Positions 1 to 8,481 of a stretch of DNA of 64,000 bases are shown here, piece by piece. Source of the stretch: Anaerolineales bacterium UBA5797 (GTDB lineage: Bacteria; Chloroflexota; Anaerolineae; Anaerolineales; Villigracilaceae); the NCBI GenBank assembly GCA_002418205.1, contig DIDP01000039.1, positions 82,946 to 146,945 of the forward strand, given 5' to 3'. The position numbers were made by a program, and so were the translations under genes. The notes under the pieces are model-generated. The model was not told the DNA's origin and made no database searches. It saw nothing but the letters and a program-made list of their open reading frames with translations. Numbering within the stretch: position 1 is the first letter of the stretch; each line of letters starts with the position of its first letter.

Positions 1-485
1 CGCTCGGAACACATTTCTTCGCGGAGGGCTTCGAGTCCTTCCATGTCGCTTTTCATAAGATCCATCGCAACGGGCTGAATTGAAAATCCTTCGGGGAGTT
101 TAACCGCGAGATTTTGATCGGGCATTATTTCAAGATACAACCGTGGTGCGAGAATGATCTCGTTTCCAGCAAACAGCATGTTCAGCGTTGGTATCCATGC
201 GTCTGATGTGAATGTGACAAGGAATCCTTCGCCATTGCAGGATGGTAAAACTGCCTCGCGAAAATATGCAGCGATATCCTTGTTGAATGATTCGTTGTCA
301 GGGTCGCCGCCCAAAATGAATCGGCTGTTATATGCGATCGATCCAGCCCTGGGTCGGGGTTTATCATCCGTGAATATCTTCGCAACGAGGTTGCCTTCGA
401 ACAACGCGCGAATAAGCAGATGGTGTTCGAGCGACTGAAATAATCCATGTACCTGAAGCGCGGTTGAAATGGGGATTTCTATCAT
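1..485 (-). CDS. GNAT-like acetyltransferase, 3' part cut off by the window edge
   Basis: An open frame of 161 codons runs from the ATG at 485 to the window edge without a stop. A Shine-Dalgarno-like AAAGGAAG lies just before the ATG. The start of the protein has HHLLIRALFEG, and near the edge is MPDQNLAVKLPEGFSI. This arrangement, a poorly conserved N-terminal part and then a 'P-x-GF' strand leading into an acetyltransferase fold, resembles the GNAT_acetyltran group (PF12746-like). The acetyl-CoA binding part would lie outside the window, so neither substrate nor activity can be judged. That this is coding is well supported (long open frame, RBS); the family assignment is tentative. Confidence 0.6.
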   Translation of the reverse strand, partial: MIEIPISTALQVHGLFQSLEHHLLIRALFEGNLVAKIFTDDKPRPRAGSIAYNSRFILGGDPDNESFNKDIAAYFREAVLPSCNGEGFLVTFTSDAWIPTLNMLFAGNEIILAPRLYLEIMPDQNLAVKLPEGFSIQPVAMDLMKSDMEGLEALREEMCSE

Positions 486-818
486 TTTCTTCCTTTAGAA
501 CTAGAATGTTTTCAAATCGATTAAAGGTGTTGCCGACGACTTCATCAGTAGAGAACAAATCTATTGCCACCAGGTCAGCGCTTTTCACGATGCTGTTGGA
601 CGTAAATGATCAACGAGTCACTTTCAGGGCTTTGGGAATGCAAATAGCCATGTGTTTCATCTCTTGCGTTGACATGTTATCTCCTTTTATCTCAACGTCA
701 CCGTACCCGCGTCTCTATCCACGGTGACGGTTTAGCCATCCTGAATGCGGCGCGTGCTAGTGCCCTCCGATTTCAATCTCGATCTATTCTTTTCCCTTTC
801 TCCACTGGCTGATTTGTA
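486..818. other. Gene-poor stretch with relic sequence
   Basis: No convincing full gene lies here. The minus strand has a 21-codon ORF at 610-675 (starts MSTQEMKHMAICIPKAL) preceded by AAAAGGAGATAAC, a good ribosome binding site. It could be a tiny peptide or the broken start of a lost gene. At 687-761 is the decayed C-terminus of a PEP-utilising enzyme, listed separately. The rest looks like degraded sequence between the GNAT-like gene and the small membrane protein gene. Confidence 0.4.
687..761 (-). pseudogene. Relic of the C-terminal end of a PEP-utilising enzyme
   Basis: The minus strand here translates as GTSTRRIQDG, a stop codon, then TVTVDRDAGTVTLR and a final stop. This lines up nearly residue for residue with the last residues of the intact gene at 1904-6139 (GIATRRITDG, then QTITVDGGAGIVSLN). 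The in-frame TAA replaces the CAG codon of the intact copy. Only about 25 codons remain, and homology fades upstream, where the small membrane protein gene now sits. The simplest reading is that a second, tandem copy of the enzyme was deleted down to its tail. Confidence 0.7.
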
Positions 819-1082
819 TCAACGCGATCTTTTCATGTACGACCTGCCTGACGCGGAGATCAGCCCGATCCCCACAATTCCTATTAATGCCGCAACCCCA
901 GACTCGATGATGTCCATCAGCAACAGCGTGACAGCGACGCCTACAATGAGCAGGCCAATGGCAAAAAGGGGTTTGTTGATCGGTATCTTCATTCCCCTTT
1001 TTTTGCCAACAGCAATGACGAGCAGAACGAGTATCGCTATAACAATGATAGATATAAGGATGTAGCTCTGTGCGATAGTCAT
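819..1082 (-). CDS. Small two-helix membrane protein
   Basis: This 87-residue protein starts at the ATG at 1082, chosen because AAAGGAG stands 6 bases before it; an in-frame ATG at 1112 lacks such a site. It has two hydrophobic helices, about residues 7-25 and 38-75 (the second may be two short helices), joined by a basic loop with GKKRGMKIP, so both ends probably face the same side. No catalytic motif is visible and I do not recognise a family. It follows the ATC-hydrolase-like gene by 34 bases and is probably cotranscribed with it. Confidence 0.6.
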   Translation of the reverse strand: MTIAQSYILISIIVIAILVLLVIAVGKKRGMKIPINKPLFAIGLLIVGVAVTLLLMDIIESGVAALIGIVGIGLISASGRSYMKRSR

Positions 1083-1116
1083 GGAAACTCCTTTCGTTTT
1101 CATGTCATACAATGCA

Positions 1117-1830
1117 TTAAAGTGATCCCGTCTCGATTAACGCCTGCAACGATTTAGGGACAGGTACGTTCGTCGCGCCGCCTTTCTTGAAACGAAAACC
1201 ACAGATCGGGAACCCATCTGCAATCGTCTTTGGACGGGTCAGTCCCCATCCGATTAATTCGCTGACGGGTTTGTCGGTGGCACACACATACGGCGCCAAC
1301 TCGAAAGCATTTTCTGCCCGCAGAAATTTGCAGTGGGCGCATTCGGTGTAATCAACGCCATAGTCAAACTCCCGTCCGTCACCTTCCACATAGCTCATGA
1401 CGAAACTTCCCGGATATCTACGTTGTTGTGATTTGAGCGCCCCTTTCTTGAGTAAACTCCTGAACCATCGGGAAAACCAAAGAACCTCCATAATGCGACG
1501 GCCGATATATGGAACCGCCCTTGCTTCCTCTGCCCCCATCAGGAATACCACGCGTCCGGCATTCTCAAGTGTCTGGCCCTGCCTTTGAAGTGCTCGATAT
1601 ACGGCGAGATACCTACTGCTTGGAAGGAATAAGCCGAGCAGCAGACGGCTCTCGCCAATGTATGGAATGCGCGGTATCAGCGCTTCATACTCCTGCCGTG
1701 CCTCCCGAATAAATTGCCTGGCTTGTTCCTCGCCGAACCATTCAGAGACAGATGGTTGCACGCGGGCGAGCAATTTATCAAAAGTCTTCATTATCTGATT
1801 CTTGCGATACAAATAGTTTTCGTGTGACAT
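1117..1830 (-). CDS. L-2-amino-thiazoline-4-carboxylate hydrolase-like protein
   Basis: The 237-residue protein matches the ATC hydrolase family (PF14196-like). The C-terminal third has the family's Cys/His-containing blocks: DYTECAHCKFL, then LAPYVCATD, a GWGLTRPKTIADG segment and a final CGFRFKKGG. The founding members open a thiazoline ring on the way from ATC to cysteine, but most relatives have no known substrate. The usual CDFRF reads CGFRF here, so one conserved acidic residue is missing. AAAGGAGAATTCCA precedes the ATG at 1830. It lies downstream of the large PEP-utilising enzyme on the same strand. Family is fairly sure, substrate unknown. Confidence 0.75.
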   Translation of the reverse strand: MSHENYLYRKNQIMKTFDKLLARVQPSVSEWFGEEQARQFIREARQEYEALIPRIPYIGESRLLLGLFLPSSRYLAVYRALQRQGQTLENAGRVVFLMGAEEARAVPYIGRRIMEVLWFSRWFRSLLKKGALKSQQRRYPGSFVMSYVEGDGREFDYGVDYTECAHCKFLRAENAFELAPYVCATDKPVSELIGWGLTRPKTIADGFPICGFRFKKGGATNVPVPKSLQALIETGSL

Positions 1831-1903
1831 TGGAATTCTCCTTTCTGTTCCAATATGTGTCAGAAGAATGTTGAAGTATTTTCAATGATCCTAATTCTCA
1901 TGC

Positions 1904-4900
1904 TCAATTCAACGACACGATTCCCGCGCCACCATCCACGGTGATGGTCTGCCCATCAGTGATGCGACGCGTGGCAATGCCTGTAGCGACCACCGCAGGG
2001 ATGCCATACTCGCGCGCCACGATGGAACTGTGGCTGAGCGGACCTCCCAAGTCAGTGACGATGGCGGATGCCATGGCGAAGAGTGGGGTCCAGGCGGGGG
2101 TGGTGGTGACTGCTACCAGCACGTCGCCGTGTTTCATTTTGCTGAAATCTTCAGGACCAAACAGTACGCGCGCCGTGCCGGTGACCCTGCCTGCACTGGA
2201 TGCCACGCCTGTCAGCACGTCGCTGGTGGTGTTGGCACGGTTCCAAGGCAGCATCTTCGCCAGGATCGATTTTTCGGGGAACATGACGGGTGGGATGAGT
2301 TTCATCCGCGTCTGCCACCGGGCTTTGCGTTCAGGGATGCCGGCAGAATGATCGGGCAGGATCTCACTGCGTTCGAGCAGAGAGGCGAGTTCATTCACTT
2401 CGTCTTCGAAGAGCCAGTAAATGTCTTCCGCGTTTTCGATGGCTCCATGCGCGGCAAAGCGCTTGCCCAATTCGCCCAACAGGCGGCGGACGGTGGTATG
2501 CCCCATGCCAAGGTCTGCAATGCTGTCTTCACGGTCGGGTCCCAGGCGGATGGCATAGTTGGCCGACCGATCGAACCAGCGGTTCGGGATCAGCTTGAAG
2601 CGGCTTCGAATGTTTGTAAGTGTCTTTTCCCGCTGCTGGTCAGCTTCGCGTTGACGTGCGTACGGGTCATTTCCTTTGCCTTCGATGTAGAGTTTGAGCG
2701 CATCGAGGATCACCTCAGGGGTTTCGGCGGGAGTGGGATTCATGAAGTCGAATTCGTAGGTGGTGTGACCGAACTCATCGAGATAGGTTTGGAAGCGGTT
2801 CCTGAACTCGCGCCAGTCTGCGGCGGGAATCGTCTTGGGTGTGGAGTCGGCTTCCAGCGCGGCGACCAGTTCCCCGGTCGACGCTTGAAGCGTGAGGTCA
2901 CGCAGGGCAGGATGTTCACGAGTCCACATTCCCAGATCGAATAAGGATCTTTCGGCACGCAGGGGTATTGTCTCCAGCCCGAATAAAAGCGTTTCGGCTT
3001 TGGGTTCATCCTTGCGGCTGACCATTTTGTAGACGCGCGTGAACATCATCTCACCGGCTGTGGCGGCGGGCAATGTACTCGCCTGAATGACGGTGTAAAA
3101 CCTGCCGATGGCGATCATCAGTTCGCGCGCGCCTTCGAGCAATGCTGATGGTGATAGAGTCTTTACATCTTTTGCATCCTGCACGGCGACCGCGGCGATG
3201 AGTTTCTTCCGCGCTTCCAACCAGGTTTCGTGGCTGGTCTTGAACATCGTACGTGTGAGTGTGGCGGAGTTTTTTGCCATTGAGACCCATTCACGCCAGG
3301 TCAGTTCCATGCCAAGGTACACGTAACCGTTGATGAGCCGATACTGATAGCCACCTCCACCAACACCCAGTGCCATCTCACCGAGTTCCTTGGTGGGGAT
3401 GTTGACCATGCGAATGCCGAGCGTGCCAAATAACGGGGAGACAGGGTTGGGCAGATGCTCGCACAGACTGCCGCGCATATACATGCCTTTGGGGCTGGGC
3501 GGAATCCATTGATCGGTTTCGCCCTTTGCTGCAGCGCGGGCCTTGATGGAAACCTTTCCTTCCGTGCCATTTACTTCGACGGTATCTCCGCTATTCAAAC
3601 GATGTGTGGCAACACCTGTGCCAAGCACCGCAGGGATGCCGTACTCGCGTGCCACAATGGAGCCGTGCGATAACGGACCGCCAATATCGGTCACGATAGC
3701 AGATGCCATCGCGAAGAGGGGCGTCCATGCGGGTGTGGTGATCGGAGCGACCAAGACGTCGCCAGGTTTCATTTGATCGAAATCTTCAGGACCATGCAGG
3801 ACGCGTGCCACGCCTCCCGCCACGCCCGGGCTTGCCGCGACACCCTTGATCACATCGCCCCTGTTGCGACGTCCACGCTTATCCCTGATGGACATCAGGT
3901 CAAAGCCGAAGATCTTCATCTGCGGCAGCATCATCGGCGGTCTGACGCTCAGCGCGGCGCGGTGTTCCGCTTTGCGATGAGGGATCTTTTCCGCGAGTGA
4001 CTCTACGGGTTGTCCCTCATCCAGGCGTGTTGCCGCCTCGAGAACTTCATCCTGCGTCAACCAGAAGATCTCATCGGCTGTGGGGATCACGTTGTGTTGC
4101 ACGAAGCGCTGTCCAAGTTCACCCAACATCTGTCGGATGAGCGGATACGCAAGACCGATCTCTGCCAGTCCGTTTTCGCGCAATGGGGCATATTTCTGGG
4201 CGGAGGCGAGATATTTGTTGAACCATTTCAAGCGTGATCCCTTCAAACGTCGTCTCATTGCTTCAACAGCTTGTTCGCGCCTTTCGGCTGACTCGCGTTG
4301 ACGCGTGTAGGGATTGGTACCCTGTTCATTCAGGTAGAGTTTGAGCGCATCGATCACAGGTGCAGGGTCATCGGCCGGGACAGGGTGAATGAAGTCGAGA
4401 TCATAGAGCATGTGGCCAAAAGAGCGCAGATGTTCATGGAAGCGCATGCGCCAGTCATGCCAGATCGCAGGGGCCACATCGCCAGGAATGTCACCGCTCT
4501 CGCACAAAGCGACCAGTTGTGAGGTCGGTGTGCGCTCTAGGCATTGTGCCAAGCCTGGATATCCTCGTGCCCACTCTGCAAGTGAGTAAAGCGATTTATC
4601 TGCGCGGATGGGCAGGCTGTCATAGCCAAGCAGGAAAGTTGGAGCGGTTGGATCCTCGCGGCGTTTGATCAATCGGTTGTAGACGTTGGTGAACGTGGCT
4701 TCGGTGATCCATGCCGCGGGGATCACGCCCGAGACGAGCGCGCCGTACGCGTCGATGGCAGACTCGGTCAATTGTTTTGCGCTTTCCACCAATGCAGTGG
4801 ATGAGAACCCGCGCCAATCGATCGTGTTCCAGTTTTCAACTGTTTCGAAGTAATGCGGTCTGCCGCGCTCGGTCCAGCGTTCCACTGCGCCCGTGAACAT

Positions 4901-6139
4901 CATCTTTGCGATCCTCTTCATGCTGAAGAGCAAGCGCAGCATTCCTTTTGCACTGACCGAGCCGTTGTTGTAGGCATACTTGTTGACCACGATGATGATG
5001 TCATCTGGCATGATGCCGCGCATCCCAAACGACTCATTCATCAGGCGCGGCAGGCTGGTGTTGATCGCTTCCAGCCCGAGCGTGGCAAACAGCGGCGACA
5101 GCGGGTCAGCCATCAACTCGACAATGTTGTTCCGCATGACCGCGTAAGCGCCTTTGGGTAGTTTCCATGAAGTTGGTGAGGGAACTTCCAATTCCCGCAA
5201 GGTTGTGATCGGGCGCGATTGCACAATATAGAAATGACCGCCGGTACGGCACCACTCGATGTCTTGAGGTTTGCCATAATGGACTTCGATCTTGCGTGCG
5301 ATCTTTACCAGCTCGATCACCTGCGTATCACTCAGGACCTTTGAACTGCGTCGAGCGTCATTAAGCGATTCTTCACTGGTGCCTTTTTCTGTCCGAACTG
5401 TGATGACGGTCTTCTCCGCGACCTCGTACTCTTTGACTTTGCCCGTGGCTTTGTCCGCGAGGATCATGTCTGGAGAAACGAGTCCGCCGACAACGGCTTC
5501 TCCCAGCCCCCAGGCGGCGTTGATGACCATCTCATCGCGGCGTCCGTTGATGGGATTCGCCGTGAAGAGAATCCCTGCGGCTTCGGCATCCACCATCTCC
5601 TGCACGACGACTGCCAGCGCAACCGTATTCTGGTCAATGTCCTTCTTGACGCGATAGGCGATGGCGCGCGCTGTCCATAACGATGCCCAGCATTTTTTGA
5701 CCGCTTCGAGCAACTCTTCTTCGCCGCGAACGTTGAGGAAGGTCTCCTGTTGACCCGCGAAGGAGGCTTCGGGTAAATCTTCAGCGGTGGCGGAGGAACG
5801 AACGGCGACCGATTTACGATTGAGGTCGCTGTATGCGGTAGTGATGGTTGTGGCGACATCGTTGGGGATGGATGCGTCAGCGAAGAGACGGCTGATCGTA
5901 GCAGAAACAGTTTCGAGCGTCGCGGGAAGCGAGGGGTCCGCATCCTTGAGCGCGACGAGGATCTTCGTCTGCAATCCATTTGCCGCGATGAACGTCCGAT
6001 AGGCTTCGGTGGTGACGTGGAATCCGTCAGGGACGGGGAATCCCGCATGGATCAGCTTTGCCAGCGACAAGCCCTTCCCGCCGACGGTTTCGAGCGTGGC
6101 TTGAGGGTCCGAGAGGGGGAGCACGTAGGTGGTTTTCAT
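1904..6139 (-). CDS. Large PEP-utilising phosphotransferase with duplicated substrate and swivelling-His modules
   Basis: This 1411-residue protein starts with a pyruvate,phosphate dikinase/PEP-synthase-type ATP-grasp domain (about 1-325; VAVRSSATAEDLPEASFAGQ). Then come two copies of one module: an alpha-helical central domain and a phosphohistidine swivelling domain. Copy 1 spans about 330-880 with catalytic His825 in GGPLSHGSIVAREYGIPAV. Copy 2 spans about 885-1411 with His1370 in GGPLSHSSIVAREYGIPAV. The PEP/pyruvate TIM barrel of true PEP synthase is absent, as in rifampicin phosphotransferases, which pass the ATP beta-phosphate to a small molecule through the histidine. Both copies keep FGH-x-x-Y-x-x-DF and LDALKLY. 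One ATP site serving two His domains is unusual. GGAGGATGAA precedes the start. Substrate unknown; antibiotic or small-molecule phosphorylation is an inference. Confidence 0.85.
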   Translation of the reverse strand: MKTTYVLPLSDPQATLETVGGKGLSLAKLIHAGFPVPDGFHVTTEAYRTFIAANGLQTKILVALKDADPSLPATLETVSATISRLFADASIPNDVATTITTAYSDLNRKSVAVRSSATAEDLPEASFAGQQETFLNVRGEEELLEAVKKCWASLWTARAIAYRVKKDIDQNTVALAVVVQEMVDAEAAGILFTANPINGRRDEMVINAAWGLGEAVVGGLVSPDMILADKATGKVKEYEVAEKTVITVRTEKGTSEESLNDARRSSKVLSDTQVIELVKIARKIEVHYGKPQDIEWCRTGGHFYIVQSRPITTLRELEVPSPTSWKLPKGAYAVMRNNIVELMADPLSPLFATLGLEAINTSLPRLMNESFGMRGIMPDDIIIVVNKYAYNNGSVSAKGMLRLLFSMKRIAKMMFTGAVERWTERGRPHYFETVENWNTIDWRGFSSTALVESAKQLTESAIDAYGALVSGVIPAAWITEATFTNVYNRLIKRREDPTAPTFLLGYDSLPIRADKSLYSLAEWARGYPGLAQCLERTPTSQLVALCESGDIPGDVAPAIWHDWRMRFHEHLRSFGHMLYDLDFIHPVPADDPAPVIDALKLYLNEQGTNPYTRQRESAERREQAVEAMRRRLKGSRLKWFNKYLASAQKYAPLRENGLAEIGLAYPLIRQMLGELGQRFVQHNVIPTADEIFWLTQDEVLEAATRLDEGQPVESLAEKIPHRKAEHRAALSVRPPMMLPQMKIFGFDLMSIRDKRGRRNRGDVIKGVAASPGVAGGVARVLHGPEDFDQMKPGDVLVAPITTPAWTPLFAMASAIVTDIGGPLSHGSIVAREYGIPAVLGTGVATHRLNSGDTVEVNGTEGKVSIKARAAAKGETDQWIPPSPKGMYMRGSLCEHLPNPVSPLFGTLGIRMVNIPTKELGEMALGVGGGGYQYRLINGYVYLGMELTWREWVSMAKNSATLTRTMFKTSHETWLEARKKLIAAVAVQDAKDVKTLSPSALLEGARELMIAIGRFYTVIQASTLPAATAGEMMFTRVYKMVSRKDEPKAETLLFGLETIPLRAERSLFDLGMWTREHPALRDLTLQASTGELVAALEADSTPKTIPAADWREFRNRFQTYLDEFGHTTYEFDFMNPTPAETPEVILDALKLYIEGKGNDPYARQREADQQREKTLTNIRSRFKLIPNRWFDRSANYAIRLGPDREDSIADLGMGHTTVRRLLGELGKRFAAHGAIENAEDIYWLFEDEVNELASLLERSEILPDHSAGIPERKARWQTRMKLIPPVMFPEKSILAKMLPWNRANTTSDVLTGVASSAGRVTGTARVLFGPEDFSKMKHGDVLVAVTTTPAWTPLFAMASAIVTDLGGPLSHSSIVAREYGIPAVVATGIATRRITDGQTITVDGGAGIVSLN

Positions 6140-6157
6140 TTCATCCTCCGAAAAAAA

Positions 6158-7045
6158 TTATGCATTTGCCAGCACCGCGAGGAACAGGAAATAATCCGAT
6201 GCGGCGTGGATGACTACCGCGCCCCAGATGCTGTCCGATTTCATCATCAGGTAGCCGCACGCCAGTCCCAGTGCCAGGGTGTTGATCGTAAAGAAGGAGA
6301 GCGCAAAGGGATCGAAATAAAACGCGAAGCCGTGCATGATGGCGAAGATGATGGATGTGATCCAGACCGAAGCGCTGGCGCCGAGAAGCGGCTCGAAGCG
6401 TTTCAGGAAGATGCCGCGCAGCCAGAGTTCTTCCATAAAACTGTTTGTGATGGAGAAGATCAAGCCCCAAACCACCGCTGCGCTGAGTGTATCCACGCTT
6501 GTGAATCGCTGCGTGGCGAACGCGAAGGAAGCGGTTCCGAGGAAGACAAATACCAGCGCGCCGATCCCCAAACCCAGTTTCAAATTTCCGCGCTTGAGGA
6601 ATACCGATCCGAAGTCCGCGCCGGAGAGTTTGACCAGCACGAAGATGGGAATCACCTTCAGCAGCATCTCACATATTTTTTCGATGGCGAGTCCCTGTGA
6701 TGTGTTTGTGGTTACGGCAAACCATCCCAGCACTATACGAATCCACCCGTCAAAGATCGCCGAGACGGGGTAGGCCGTCGAAGCCATGAAGAATGCAAAG
6801 GCAACCAGCCAGTATTGATTGAAACGTTTGTCGAGCTTGAACCAGAGCGAGGCGGCCAGGAGCACGGCAGAAACGGCCAGGTTGAAGGTCAGGTTCTTGT
6901 TCGTCGGGAAGACGTCGAAGTAATATGAGCCGAAGATAAAAATCACGGCTTTGCAGATCAGGAACAGGAAGAATAGGCCGAGGCGTTGCGGCCAGGCTGT
7001 TTGAGTTGATCCTTTGTTACTGAGAGTCGCAGTTTGAGTAGTCAT
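6158..7045 (-). CDS. CPBP family intramembrane metalloprotease
   Basis: This 295-residue protein has about eight membrane segments and the three motifs of the CPBP (CAAX protease / bacteriocin-processing, Abi) family: EELWLRG (paired Glu and Arg), a His in FAIMHGF and a His in VIHAASDY. In the family these residues bind the catalytic metal inside the membrane. Its start codon overlaps the stop of the preceding CPBP gene (7042-7045, ATGA), so the two are probably translationally coupled. Target unknown; relatives process prenylated proteins, bacteriocins or anti-sigma factors. Confidence 0.85.
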   Translation of the reverse strand: MTTQTATLSNKGSTQTAWPQRLGLFFLFLICKAVIFIFGSYYFDVFPTNKNLTFNLAVSAVLLAASLWFKLDKRFNQYWLVAFAFFMASTAYPVSAIFDGWIRIVLGWFAVTTNTSQGLAIEKICEMLLKVIPIFVLVKLSGADFGSVFLKRGNLKLGLGIGALVFVFLGTASFAFATQRFTSVDTLSAAVVWGLIFSITNSFMEELWLRGIFLKRFEPLLGASASVWITSIIFAIMHGFAFYFDPFALSFFTINTLALGLACGYLMMKSDSIWGAVVIHAASDYFLFLAVLANA

Positions 7046-7863
7046 TTTGCTTCTCCAACTGAAATAATATGGCGTTCAAAATTCGATGTATCGAACCAGC
7101 CGAACTGCTTGTCCAAGATCAGTATGAGGATGTTTGCCGCCAGTAACAACGCGCCCAGCGTGGGAAGCGTAACTCCGATGATGGTTGCGCAGAAGTTCAC
7201 TGTGAAGTGAATGAGTACCGCGATGAACACGCTCCCGCCGGTATGCAGGAAAATCCATGTCACGAAGATGGATAGGAAGAGCGCATTGAGCAGAAAGACG
7301 GGGACTGACATCGCGTGTTGCTCCATTCCTCCTACAAAGAATGAGGGTAGATGCCACACGCCCCAAACGACTCCGAGGATCAGGCTGGCATTGAAGGGGC
7401 CAAAGGCCTTGAGCAGCCGCGGCAGGGCAAATCCACGCCAGCCCAGTTCTTCACACAGTGGCCCGGTGGCCAGAATGTAGAACATCAGCCGGATAAATTC
7501 TTCGGTGGTATTGGATTCCTTCAACGGGCTGGCGCCGGTGATGCGAGCGGCGATCCAACCCATGGCAGGAATTCCGAGCAAGACCAGGGCGTACCACTTG
7601 AGGCCGAATCGCCAGCGGACCAACCGTCCGTACAGCGACTTCAGACCTTCTAGGCCATCCAGCGCGAAGGTCAGGAAGGTGGCGGAGACGGTTGGTGCGG
7701 CGACGGCGAGGAAATACATTGGGCTGGTGTCGGTCAGTTCACCGAAGAATGTCTGAAATTGTGCCGGGAAGAAGATGGCGAACGCGCCCAATCCCCAGGT
7801 GATGAGAAAGGTGAGGAGGAAAAACGACACAAGCATATATTTATGATCGTGAATACTGGACAT
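7042..7863 (-). CDS. CPBP family intramembrane metalloprotease
   Basis: This 273-residue protein starts at 7863, where GGAGGTAATTCGT precedes the ATG; the open frame runs 39 codons further upstream but with no ribosome site and a hydrophilic, non-family sequence. It has about seven membrane helices and intact CPBP motifs: CEELGWRGFALPRL, WGVWHLPSF and VLIHFTVNF. It overlaps the next CPBP gene by four bases. The pair are diverged paralogues. Activity is likely because all motif residues are present; the substrate cannot be told. Confidence 0.85.
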   Translation of the reverse strand: MSSIHDHKYMLVSFFLLTFLITWGLGAFAIFFPAQFQTFFGELTDTSPMYFLAVAAPTVSATFLTFALDGLEGLKSLYGRLVRWRFGLKWYALVLLGIPAMGWIAARITGASPLKESNTTEEFIRLMFYILATGPLCEELGWRGFALPRLLKAFGPFNASLILGVVWGVWHLPSFFVGGMEQHAMSVPVFLLNALFLSIFVTWIFLHTGGSVFIAVLIHFTVNFCATIIGVTLPTLGALLLAANILILILDKQFGWFDTSNFERHIISVGEAK

Positions 7864-7883
7864 ACGAATTACCTCCGTACAGA

Positions 7884-8387
7884 TCAAACTCCGTACACTT
7901 TCCGGATCGCCTGAATGGACTCGATATGCTCCGCCAGGTGTCGAACATGAAGTTCGATCACATCCAGAACGGTGATGCACATTTCCGGTTTCGCAGAGGG
8001 TTGGAAACGAATGGTCTTTTCACAGGCGTTGGGGACATGTTCCAGCAGATCCACAATATGGCGGCGATTGGCGGAATACAGTGCCAGAGAGGCCGCCACT
8101 CCGCGTTGGGGGTAAGCCCAACTCTCTGCCCACTCGATTTGCGATTTGGCCGTGTACCATTGGAGGCTGAACAGGGCATTGCAGTTGCCCAGTGCCATTT
8201 TGATGCAGGTTTTCCAAAGATCATCGCCATCTACGGTATGATGAACGATCTGGCGGATTGTCCATGAGTCAACGCTGAGGGCGAGGTCAAGGTCAGTTTC
8301 GCAGAGTCCTGCCAAAGCGGAGCCTAGAAGCGATGGTCCGTTGGCGTATTGGGCGAGAATGGTTTGGGTATCGGTCTGATCGAGCAT
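7884..8387 (-). CDS. DinB/YfiT-like putative metal-dependent enzyme
   Basis: The start at 8387 is chosen because AAAGGAAAACAAA precedes that ATG. The 167-residue protein has the four-helix DinB-like layout, with a His pair in IRQIVHHTVDGDDLW near residue 50 and H-x-x-H-x-x-EH in ELHVRHLAEHIESI near the C-terminus. In the family three histidines bind a divalent metal, and many members are bacillithiol- or mycothiol-dependent transferases. The 20-base gap to the downstream CPBP genes suggests one transcript. The family is fairly clear and the reaction unknown. Confidence 0.75.
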   Translation of the reverse strand: MLDQTDTQTILAQYANGPSLLGSALAGLCETDLDLALSVDSWTIRQIVHHTVDGDDLWKTCIKMALGNCNALFSLQWYTAKSQIEWAESWAYPQRGVAASLALYSANRRHIVDLLEHVPNACEKTIRFQPSAKPEMCITVLDVIELHVRHLAEHIESIQAIRKVYGV

Positions 8388-8481
8388 TTTGTTTTCCTTT
8401 CCGGTATCCAATCAGGGTCATATGATGAATTCCATTGACACAGTCTTTATGACACTTGGAGCGAGACGATGACCATCCTGT

